A DNA stretch of 21,295 nucleotides from an uncultured Erythrobacteraceae bacterium (lineage in GTDB: Bacteria > Pseudomonadota > Alphaproteobacteria > Sphingomonadales > Sphingomonadaceae), in assembly GCA_946482075.1 (NCBI GenBank), contig CAMLQG010000057.1, positions 1 to 21,295 on the forward strand, in the 5' to 3' direction. A program made the position numbers and the translations under genes. Positions within the stretch are counted from its first letter, which is position 1. Each line of letters opens with the position of its first letter. The notes beneath the pieces were generated by a model, which saw only the letters and a program-made list of their open reading frames with translations, was not told the DNA's origin and ran no database searches. This document shows positions 15,569 through 21,295 of this stretch, in pieces.

Positions 15569-15644
15569 CGTCACCCCAGCGCAGGCTGGGGTCTCCCGCG
15601 ATGCCCTCCAAAGGCCAGCGATGCCAGCCTTCGCTGGTATGACG
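15569..15644. repeat. Palindromic repeat, family 2, copy 3 (diverged)
   Basis: Left arm CGTCACCCCAGCGCAGGC and right arm ending GCCTTCGCTGGTATGACG, about 76 bp in all. The arms no longer match fully. It sits between the co-oriented polyprenyl synthase and hrpB genes, 9 bp after the first and about 20 bp before the second. Confidence 0.8.
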
Positions 15645-15664
15645 ATTTGGGCTAGGGCATGATC

Positions 15665-18154
15665 ATGCTCCCCATCCACAATGTCCTGCCCGATCTGCTG
15701 GTCGCGCTTTCTGCGCGCAACTCCGCCGTGCTCATCGCGCCCCCGGGTGCGGGCAAGACCACGGCGGTGGCGCCCGCGCTGATCGATCGGGATTGGTGCA
15801 CCGGCACCGTTATCGTGCTCAGCCCCCGCCGCGTCACCGCCCGCGCGGCGGCGGAGCGGATGGCGGAGATGCTGGGCGAGCCGGTGGGCCGCCGGGTCGG
15901 CTACATCACCCGGCTGGACAGCAAGCGCTCCGCCGAAACACGAGTGCTGGTCGTCACCGAGGCGATCTTCGTGTCCACCATTCTGGAGGACCCGGAACTC
16001 ACCGGCGTCAGCGCGGTGCTGTTCGACGAAGCGCATGAGCGGCATCTCGACAGCGATCTCGGCCTCGCGTTGGCGCTCGAAAGCCAGCAGGTGCTGCGCG
16101 AGGATCTGCGCGTGCTGGTGATGTCCGCCACTATCGACGGTGCGCGCTTCGCCCGGTTGCTGGGAACGGACGCGCCGGTGATCGAAAGCGAGGGCCGCAT
16201 ATTTCCGCTCGCGATCCGCTGGCTTGGTTCGCGGCCCGATCTGCGCACGGACGAAGCCATGGCGAGAGCGATCCTCACCGCCTGGGGCGAGGAGGAGGGC
16301 GATATACTGGCCTTCCTGCCCGGCGTGGGCGAGATCGAGCGGACGCGGGACAGGCTGGCGGCGAGACTGCCCGCCGCGCCGATCCTGCCGCTTCACGGCC
16401 AGTGCGAACCCGCTGCCCAGCGCGCCGCGATCCGCCGCGATCCGGAAGGCCGCAGGCGCATCGTGCTGGCGACGAGCATTGCGGAAACCTCGCTCACGCT
16501 GGATGGCGTCTCGGTCGTGGTCGATAGCGGGTTGGCGCGGCAGGCCCGGTTCGATGTGGCGGCGGGGGTGAACCATCTGATCACCACGCGGGCGAGCCGC
16601 GCTTCGGCCGCCCAGCGCGCCGGGCGCGCTGCGCGCCAGAGGCCGGGCGTCGCCTATCGCCTGTGGGAGGAGGCGGCGCATCCGGGGCGCGAGGAATTCG
16701 ATCCGCCGGAGATGTTCACGGTCGATCTCGCCCCGCTGACTCTGTCGCTCGCGCGGTGGGGGGCGAGCGATCCCGTCGCTCTACCTTGGCTCGATCCGCC
16801 GCCTGCGCCCGCGCTCTCTTCCGCAAGGGCGCGGTTGGAAGGGCTCGACGCGCTGGACGCGCAAGGGCGGATCACCGAGCGCGGCCGGCATCTGGCGCGC
16901 CTGCCGATGGAACCGGCGCTGGCCGCCATGGTGCTGTTCGGCGCGGAACATGGCAATGCGCGCAGGGCGGCGCGGCTGGCGCTGCTGCTGCAGGAGCGAG
17001 GGCTTGGCGGCAAGGGCGAGGATCTCGCCCAGCGCTTCTCGCGCTGGGAAGGCGATCGTTCTTCGCGCGCAGTAGGCGCGCGCAAGCTGGCGGATGGTTG
17101 GGCGAGGAGAGGAGAACAATCCAGCTCCGTTAGCCCCGAGCCTGTCGAAGGGCAGCTTTTCTCTTCGGAAAAGAAAAGCGGTGCTTCGACAAGCTCGACA
17201 CGAACGGATGAAGTGCCACTGGGCATCCTCCTCGCCGCGGGCTTGCCGGACAATCTCGCGCGCAGGCGGGACGCTTCGGGCGAAACCTGGCTGTCAGCGG
17301 GCGGGCGGGGCTACCATCTCGATCCCGCATCGCCGCTCGCGACCGCTGAATGGCTGGCGATCGGGGATGCGCAGGGTCAGGCCAAGGGCGCGCGGATCAC
17401 CGCTGCCCTGCCGCTGGCCACTGCCGAGGTGGAGGAATGGCTGGGCGAGCGGTTGGCGCGCCGCTCCATCCTGCGTTGGAACGACAGCGAAGGCCGGGTT
17501 GAGGCTCGGCTGGAGCGGCGGCTGGGCGCGATCACGCTGGCCAGCGGGCCGGACCCGCAGCCCAACCCGGAGAAGGTCGCCGCGCTGCTGCTGGAGAAGG
17601 CGAAGGAGCGATTGGCCGATCTGCTGCCCGCCGCGCTGATGGCGCGGGCGGCGCATACCGGGATTACGGCGCTGTCGCCGGGCACATTGGCGGCGGATGC
17701 GGAAGATTGGCTAGCCCCGCTGCTCGTGGGCAGGCGCGATCTCGGCATCTCCAACGGCGCAATGACGGATGCGATCCTCAACCGGCTGGACTGGGACGAA
17801 CGCCAGAAGCTCGACAAGGCGGCCCCGCGCGAATTCGTCACGCCGGCCGGCACGCATCACGCGATCGATTACGCGCATGAAGGCGGCCCGGCGGTGGAAG
17901 TGCGCGTACAGGCGCTGTTCGGGCTGGACCGGCACCCGACGATCGGGACGACCCCGCTGCTGCTTGAACTGACCTCGCCCGGCGGGCGCCCGATCCAGAC
18001 CACCCGCGACCTGCCCGGGTTCTGGCGCGGAAGCTGGCGCGATGTCTGCAAGGACATGAAAGGCCGCTATCCCAAGCATCGCTGGCCTGACGAACCATGG
18101 ACCGAAGCTCCCAGCCTGAAGACAAAGAACGCGTTCGCGCGCGATGGCTCTTGA
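15665..18154 (+). CDS. hrpB: ATP-dependent helicase HrpB, with an in-frame repeat-derived insert
   Basis: An 829-residue DEAH-box helicase. Motifs in order: Walker A APPGAGKTT (GAGKT 28-32), DEAH (121-124), SAT (154-156), the QRAGRAARQRPG arginine-finger motif, then the HA2-like helical region and the HrpB-specific C-terminal domain (FWRGSWRDVCKDMKGRYPKHRWPDEPW). HrpB is a probable RNA helicase of unclear role. Residues 488-515 (SVSPEPVEGQLFSSEKK... to TRTD) are encoded by a family 1 palindromic repeat and are unlike the flanking protein. Because the repeat is 81 bp, the frame is kept and the motifs on both sides are intact. ATG 15665 is favoured over 15659 by spacing from AGGG (15654-15657). 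Confidence 0.93.
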   Translation: MLPIHNVLPDLLVALSARNSAVLIAPPGAGKTTAVAPALIDRDWCTGTVIVLSPRRVTARAAAERMAEMLGEPVGRRVGYITRLDSKRSAETRVLVVTEAIFVSTILEDPELTGVSAVLFDEAHERHLDSDLGLALALESQQVLREDLRVLVMSATIDGARFARLLGTDAPVIESEGRIFPLAIRWLGSRPDLRTDEAMARAILTAWGEEEGDILAFLPGVGEIERTRDRLAARLPAAPILPLHGQCEPAAQRAAIRRDPEGRRRIVLATSIAETSLTLDGVSVVVDSGLARQARFDVAAGVNHLITTRASRASAAQRAGRAARQRPGVAYRLWEEAAHPGREEFDPPEMFTVDLAPLTLSLARWGASDPVALPWLDPPPAPALSSARARLEGLDALDAQGRITERGRHLARLPMEPALAAMVLFGAEHGNARRAARLALLLQERGLGGKGEDLAQRFSRWEGDRSSRAVGARKLADGWARRGEQSSSVSPEPVEGQLFSSEKKSGASTSSTRTDEVPLGILLAAGLPDNLARRRDASGETWLSAGGRGYHLDPASPLATAEWLAIGDAQGQAKGARITAALPLATAEVEEWLGERLARRSILRWNDSEGRVEARLERRLGAITLASGPDPQPNPEKVAALLLEKAKERLADLLPAALMARAAHTGITALSPGTLAADAEDWLAPLLVGRRDLGISNGAMTDAILNRLDWDERQKLDKAAPREFVTPAGTHHAIDYAHEGGPAVEVRVQALFGLDRHPTIGTTPLLLELTSPGGRPIQTTRDLPGFWRGSWRDVCKDMKGRYPKHRWPDEPWTEAPSLKTKNAFARDGS
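17127..17207. repeat. Palindromic repeat, family 1, copy B, inside hrpB
   Basis: An 81-bp inverted repeat with arms CCGAGCCTGTCGAAG and CTTCGACAAGCTCG, matching copies A and C. It lies wholly within the hrpB reading frame and has no stop codon in that frame. The encoded stretch is Ser/Glu/Lys/Thr-rich and probably an exposed loop. Confidence 0.9.
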
Positions 18155-18185
18155 TCTGGCCGGCGATTCGCAGGAAAGCACCGGC

Positions 18186-18464
18186 ATGACTGCTCGCATC
18201 TTCCAGCGCCCCAAGAACGCCATGCAATCGGGCAAGGCGCTCCTCGACCAGTGGATTCTCGAATTCGAGCCGGCCGAGGCGAAGAAACCCGACCCGCTGA
18301 TGGGCTGGGCGGGATCGGGCGATATGCGCCAGCAGGTGCAGCTCAAATTCCCGACACAGGAAGCGGCGCAGGCCTATGCGGCTGCGTATGGGATCGAAGC
18401 CCGCGTCCACGGCACGCCGCCGCGCCGGCTCAAGATACAGGCCTACGCGGATAATTTCAGGTAG
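18186..18464 (+). CDS. NDUFS4-like NADH dehydrogenase (complex I) accessory subunit
   Basis: A 92-residue protein matching the ETC complex I conserved region of the 18-kDa/NDUFS4 subunit: ARIFQRPKNAMQSGK, WILEFEPAEAKKPDPLMGWAGSGDMRQQVQLKF, EAAQAYAAAYGI, and the end LKIQAYADNFR. This supernumerary subunit is shared by alphaproteobacteria and mitochondria and stabilises the NADH-oxidising arm of complex I at the cytoplasmic side. ATG 18186 has AGGAAAG (18172-18178) with seven-base spacing; an ATG at 18144 inside hrpB is rejected. It follows hrpB by 31 bases and may be read through from it. It is separate from the main nuo genes, which is common for this subunit. Confidence 0.9.
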   Translation: MTARIFQRPKNAMQSGKALLDQWILEFEPAEAKKPDPLMGWAGSGDMRQQVQLKFPTQEAAQAYAAAYGIEARVHGTPPRRLKIQAYADNFR

Positions 18465-18481
18465 GCCATACGCTCCATCAT

Positions 18482-18567
18482 CCGTTCGCCCTGAGCTTGT
18501 CGAAGCACCGCTTTTCCTTTTTGACGACTGAAGAAGAACGCTCCTTCGACAAGCTCAGGACGAACGG
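18482..18567. repeat. Palindromic repeat, family 1, copy C
   Basis: An 86-bp inverted repeat with near-perfect arms: CCGTTCGCCCTGAGCTTGTC (from 18482) and the complement ending CAGGACGAACGG. It lies between the convergent NDUFS4-like and L,D-transpeptidase genes and probably forms a stem-loop in both transcripts. Confidence 0.9.
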
Positions 18568-18576
18568 GGTTGCAGG

Positions 18577-19905
18577 CTATTTCTTTCGCCCATCCCGTCC
18601 ATACACATCATCCAGGAACCCCACCGTCCCACCCTTGTCGGTCGCGGTGAGGTAGGTCAGGAACACCGGCACCGGCGCGGGCAGCGAAACCGCCTGCTCG
18701 GGCTGTTTCGGGATCTTCAGCGGCCGGCTCATCAGCCAGCGGCCTAGCTCATCGGCATCTTCCAGCCTGATGCAGCCATTGCTGAAATGGCGGTCGGCCT
18801 TCTTGAACAGGTCGCGTTCGGGCGTGTCGTGGAGATAGATTCCGTCATCATTCGGGAACATGAATTTCACTTTGCCCATGGAATTGAACTTGCCGGGCAG
18901 CTGGCGCAGCCGCAGTTCCCGCTTGCCGGATGCGACCGCGTTCCAGTCGATCTGGGACTGGTCCAGCCTCACAGGCGTCCTGCTCCAGTCCGAAAGCGCT
19001 TCGATATTCATCGAATCGAGCGTGCGGCCCGACAGGATCTTGGGCGCGATATTGTGCTGGGCGAGGTCCACCGGGATGTTCCAGTAGGGGTTGAGGATCG
19101 CATATTGCAGGCGTCCGGCCAGCATCGGCGTGGGCGAGGATTCCTTGCCGACCACGACTTTCATCGTGCCGGCCTGCCTGCCCTTCTCGTAATAATAGAG
19201 GCGGCCCGACGCGGCATCGACCACGATATGGAACGTGTAGGGGCTGGGCAGGACGCGCGCGCGATCGAGGTTCAGCCGGATGCGCTTGATCGCGTCCTCG
19301 GTCGCGCCGCGCTTCTCCGCCTTGGCCAGCAGGCCGCGCATCCGCACATAATGCGGGCTCATCCAGCCCATGTCGGAAATATAGCCAGCGAGCGATTTCG
19401 GTGCCGCGGCCGCTCGCAGCACCTGGTCGGGGCGCAGCTTGGCGGGCTTCAGGCCCTTGTCGAGATAGTCCATCCCGGTCTTCCTGCCCCGCCGCCTGGT
19501 GTCCGAGGCGTAGCGAGCGAAAGCATCGGACAGCAGCAGTTCCGCGCGGGCGAGCGCTTGCGCATCACCGCCTCGCGCATCCGCCAGCGCGACCTGCAGC
19601 CGATCCACCTTGTAGCTCGACGGTTTGAGCCCATCGAGCCGCGCGGTCTTGAGATAGGTGACGAGTGTCTGCGCTTCCGGTCCGATCTTGCCGTGATCCA
19701 CCCAGAGCGGGCGATAATCGCGCGCGGCATAGAACGACCTGATGCGGCCTTCCGCCTCGGCTTCGATTGCCGAACGCAGGGTTGTGGCAGGCACCTGCGC
19801 AGCGGAACGGCGCGCTTCGGGCGCTTCCGCAAAGGCAACCGACGGCATTCCCCCACAGAGGAGCGCCGCCGGTAGGAGCAGGTAGAGAATGCGGGGTTGC
19901 CGCAT
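18577..19905 (-). CDS. L,D-transpeptidase family protein (YcbB/LdtD-like)
   Basis: A 442-residue exported protein. A signal peptide (about 1-26, cleavage near AFA-EA) is followed by a helical N-terminal region that includes the pattern ARDYRPLWVDHGKIGPEAQTLVTYL (peptidoglycan-binding scaffold of the YcbB type), then the YkuD catalytic domain (about 224-400). The active site is complete: His359 (YLHDTPERDLF), and HFSNGCIRLED with Ser375, Gly377, Cys378 and Arg380. Such enzymes make 3-3 cross-links in peptidoglycan or attach proteins to it. The ATG at 19905 has GGGAGA directly before it, which is too close to be ideal, so coupling to the lipoprotein gene 17 bases upstream is likely. Confidence 0.92.
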   Translation of the reverse strand: MRQPRILYLLLPAALLCGGMPSVAFAEAPEARRSAAQVPATTLRSAIEAEAEGRIRSFYAARDYRPLWVDHGKIGPEAQTLVTYLKTARLDGLKPSSYKVDRLQVALADARGGDAQALARAELLLSDAFARYASDTRRRGRKTGMDYLDKGLKPAKLRPDQVLRAAAAPKSLAGYISDMGWMSPHYVRMRGLLAKAEKRGATEDAIKRIRLNLDRARVLPSPYTFHIVVDAASGRLYYYEKGRQAGTMKVVVGKESSPTPMLAGRLQYAILNPYWNIPVDLAQHNIAPKILSGRTLDSMNIEALSDWSRTPVRLDQSQIDWNAVASGKRELRLRQLPGKFNSMGKVKFMFPNDDGIYLHDTPERDLFKKADRHFSNGCIRLEDADELGRWLMSRPLKIPKQPEQAVSLPAPVPVFLTYLTATDKGGTVGFLDDVYGRDGRKK

Positions 19906-19922
19906 TCTCCCGGTCTGGGCGA

Positions 19923-20165
19923 TCAGCCGCGTTCTCCGCTGCGCGAAGCCATCTGTTCCGGCGGAGGGGCGGGAGCGATGTTCGGATGATAGATGCCGTC
20001 GGCAGTGTAGTAGCCGTCGACGATGCCATCGCCGTCACGATCGGCCGCGGTGCTACCGGGTACGGCGCCTGGGGGCGGAGCAGCGGCGACGGGTTCTTCC
20101 TGCTGGGCGCAGGCACTCAGAGCGAACACGCCGGCGGCGGTCAGAAGTGCGGTTCTGAGCTTCAT
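19923..20165 (-). CDS. Small lipoprotein with one EF-hand-like calcium loop
   Basis: An 80-residue predicted lipoprotein. Residues 1-18 are a signal peptide and LSAC gives lipidated Cys19. The mature part is Pro/Ala-rich and disordered except for ADRDGDGIVDGYYTADGIYHPN, which has the DxDxDGxxD calcium-binding loop (Asp42, Asp44, Asp46, Asp50). AAGGAGG lies five bases before ATG 20165, a strong ribosome binding site, so longer in-frame starts are rejected. It precedes the L,D-transpeptidase gene by 17 bases on the same strand, suggesting a shared envelope role. I do not know a named family. Confidence 0.75.
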   Translation of the reverse strand: MKLRTALLTAAGVFALSACAQQEEPVAAAPPPGAVPGSTAADRDGDGIVDGYYTADGIYHPNIAPAPPPEQMASRSGERG

Positions 20166-20368
20166 GGTATCCTCCTTCTCACATGCCGGCAGGCGGCTCC
20201 GGAGCGAGCCGACGGCTGGGGCGATGCATTGGCTAAATCGCGCAGAGCCCGGAAAGATACGGAAGGGATGACGCCCGAGCGGCAGGCAGTGCGGAATCCG
20301 AGGCGATGCGTGCTTTTCAAACATTCGCACGCGGCGGCACACTCGCAGGGCGCACGCTCATGGATAGG

Positions 20369-20396
20369 GGAAGGGCGGCCTCGAGGCCGCCCTTCC
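20369..20396. terminator. Perfect 28-bp palindrome, possible terminator hairpin
   Basis: GGAAGGGCGGCC-TCGA-GGCCGCCCTTCC is perfectly self-complementary and very GC-rich. It starts five bases after the stop of the Gln-rich protein gene (minus strand), the position of a terminator for it. No T-run follows on either strand, so it is either a non-canonical terminator, an mRNA 3' stabiliser, or a protein-binding site. Confidence 0.5.
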
Positions 20397-20401
20397 ATCG
20401 A

Positions 20402-20557
20402 TCAGCGTTGCTGCCGATCACGCTGTTGCTGATTCTGCCGATCGCCCTGCTGGCGACGATCCGAATCCTGCTGTTCCTGCTGCCGCTGCCGGTCTGTTTC
20501 CTGTCCGGGCTGCTGATTGCGCTGCTGATTGCGATCGTTCTGGTTCTGATTGGCCAT
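20402..20557 (-). CDS. 51-residue Gln/Arg/Asn/Asp-rich low-complexity protein
   Basis: A short gene read on the minus strand, from ATG 20557 to TGA at 20404-20402. AAAGGAGA lies about eight bases upstream of the ATG, a strong ribosome binding site, and a perfect GC-rich palindrome follows the stop. The protein begins MANQNQNDRNQQRNQQPGQE and ends QQQRDRQQR. Of 51 residues 20 are Gln, 10 Arg, 6 Asn and 6 Asp, with no Cys, Leu, Ile, Val, Phe, Trp or Tyr. It must be disordered and hydrophilic, with no signal peptide. No family is recognised. It is flanked by the lipoprotein gene downstream and by the divergent SRP RNA upstream. A chance frame is possible, but the ribosome binding site and composition argue for a gene. 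Confidence 0.65.
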   Translation of the reverse strand: MANQNQNDRNQQRNQQPGQETDRQRQQEQQDSDRRQQGDRQNQQQRDRQQR

Positions 20558-20672
20558 TGGTCCGTCTCCTTTGGTTCCCATCCTGCAAGAGAGCCAACGG
20601 CCGGTAATATCGTTCCATTTCTGCGCTGGACGCTGCCTGGGGTGCGTTCAAGAGTGCGATCACCCTCCGCGG

Positions 20673-20701
20673 TTGCAAAACTGGGCAACCGCCGCCATAT
20701 G
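20673..20701 (+). promoter_or_regulatory. Probable promoter of the SRP RNA
   Basis: TTGCAA (20673-20678), 17 bp, CATATG (20696-20701). The expected transcription start, about seven bases on, coincides with the first paired bases of the SRP RNA near 20708. Confidence 0.55.
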
Positions 20702-20707
20702 GCCCGC

Positions 20708-20799
20708 GGGAGTCGGGTGGACGTTTGCGTTCGCCAACCTGGTCAGGTCCGGAAGGAAGCAGCCACAACGGATTGCGGCGGGTCGCCCGGCTCCTTTTT
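20708..20799 (+). ncRNA. ffs: Signal recognition particle RNA (4.5S type)
   Basis: GGTCAGGTCCGGAAGGAAGC (20741-20760) followed by AGCC is the universal SRP RNA tip, with the GGAA tetraloop and the Ffh-binding internal loops. The ends pair: GGAGTCGGGTG (from 20709) with CGCCCGGCTCC (to 20794), allowing G-U pairs, and a T-run follows (20795-20799). Length of about 90 nt is right for the small bacterial form. It lies just upstream of dnaX, a common bacterial arrangement. The exact 5' and 3' ends are estimated. Confidence 0.93.
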
Positions 20800-20837
20800 C
20801 CCCTGACATTGAGAGCGGCACCGCTTAACCTGCCAAC

Positions 20838-21295
20838 ATGGATGATTCCGGGGACATGTTCGGCGGCCTTGGGCCGGAAGGCGACGATGCGCCCGAGAAT
20901 CCCCAGCCCACCGCTGCGGAATTGGAAGCGGCAGGCCAATCCTCGATGTTCGGCGATGCCCCGCCGGTGGAATCCGAGCCCAAAGAAGGGCTTGCGCCGG
21001 CTATGAAGCCACACGCTGCATCCGCCGTTTCGACCCAACCTTACCGCGTACTCGCGCGCAAATACCGGCCGCAGACCTTTTCGGAGCTGATCGGACAGGA
21101 CGCGATGGTCCGCACGCTCGCCAACGCGATCGAGCGCGAGCGGCTGGCCCATGCCTTCCTGATGACCGGTGTGCGTGGGGTGGGCAAGACATCCACCGCC
21201 CGGCTGATCGCCAAGGCCTTGAATTGCGTCGGACCGGATGGGCAGGGCGGTCCCACGATCGATCCCTGTGGAGTGTGCGAGCCGTGCCGGGCGAT
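20838..21295 (+). CDS. dnaX: DNA polymerase III gamma/tau subunit (5' part, cut by window end)
   Basis: The first 152 residues of the clamp-loader ATPase. From residue 69 on it is canonical: [20 protein letters not shown], Walker A GVRGVGKT (111-118), and the start of the zinc-binding module with Cys130, Cys144, Cys147 and Cys150. Before this is an acidic, Pro-rich extension of about 68 residues with two short MFG motifs (MFGGLG at 7-12 and MFGDAP at 37-42). The whole frame is open to the window edge. ATG 20838 is the first good start after the SRP RNA, and the internal ATG at 21004 would also keep the ATPase core. The remaining two thirds or more of the gene is outside. Confidence 0.93.
   Translation, partial: MDDSGDMFGGLGPEGDDAPENPQPTAAELEAAGQSSMFGDAPPVESEPKEGLAPAMKPHAASAVSTQPYRVLARKYRPQTFSELIGQDAMVRTLANAIERERLAHAFLMTGVRGVGKTSTARLIAKALNCVGPDGQGGPTIDPCGVCEPCRA

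Noticed and set aside
9795..15644. CRISPR-like array from the repeated GTCATCCCAGC motifs
   Set aside because: Copies are kilobases apart, palindromic and not regularly spaced, with no cas genes.
14168..16681. 837-codon open frame on the minus strand
   Set aside because: Only its last 104 codons (chorismate mutase) are real. The rest is the antisense shadow of the polyprenyl synthase and hrpB genes, and its residues are low-complexity Arg/Ala/His-rich with no domain.
73..18567. Family 1 copies as ends of one large transposon
   Set aside because: Each copy is a complete palindrome and not a terminal repeat. Genes between them are housekeeping, and no transposase or target-site duplication is seen.

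Overview
The window is ordinary, GC-rich alphaproteobacterial chromosome, most likely from the order Sphingomonadales. Reasons: the protein families and the way they read (yajC-secD-secF, an NDUFS4-like complex I subunit, a DUF6456 protein, a long-chain polyprenyl diphosphate synthase, a PepSY/response regulator/kinase trio), and above all the repeat element with TCGACAAGCTCAGGAC arms, which I associate with sphingomonad genomes. No phage, plasmid, insertion sequence or CRISPR array is visible. No large new multi-gene system is evident.

Layout. 1-1775: a minus-strand pair, SCP2-type thiolase followed by a DUF35 zinc-ribbon/OB-fold partner, joined by a GTGA overlap and ending at a palindromic repeat. 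1977-2291: a small membrane protein. 2334-2410: tRNA-Pro(GGG) with a clear promoter. 2605-5541: yajC-secD-secF, the accessory part of the Sec translocon. 5546-7299 (minus): an XRE/Cro-type regulator translationally coupled to a GT4 glycosyltransferase. 7395-7868: a DUF6456 protein diverging from the regulator across a region with AACC/GGTT palindromes. 7961-9748 (minus): a Uup-like ABC-F ATPase. 9989-10714: a SIMPL-domain periplasmic protein. 10785-13311: PepSY protein, OmpR-type response regulator and histidine kinase. 13787-14062: a degenerate PilZ-like protein. 14168-15559: divergent chorismate mutase and polyprenyl diphosphate synthase. 15665-18154: HrpB helicase carrying an in-frame palindromic repeat. 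18186-18464: the NDUFS4-like subunit. 18577-20165 (minus): a small calcium-loop lipoprotein and an L,D-transpeptidase. 20402-20557 (minus): a 51-residue Gln/Arg/Asn/Asp-rich protein too short for ordinary ORF cut-offs. 20708-21295: SRP RNA and the start of dnaX, a common bacterial neighbourhood.

The strongest unexplained signals are the repeats and the smallest genes. Eight palindromic elements of about 76-86 bp, in three families, lie in 21 kb. Seven are intergenic, mostly at the 3' ends of genes. One sits inside hrpB, is exactly 81 bp (27 codons), and is translated without a frameshift, in the manner of Rickettsia palindromic elements. Other points worth checking are the Gln-rich microprotein with a strong ribosome binding site, the Cys-rich PilZ-like protein that has lost both c-di-GMP motifs, and the candidate autoregulatory operator beside the XRE regulator.

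Start codons were chosen from ribosome binding site spacing, overlap with the upstream gene, and family N-termini. All function calls come from reading motifs by eye, without database searches.
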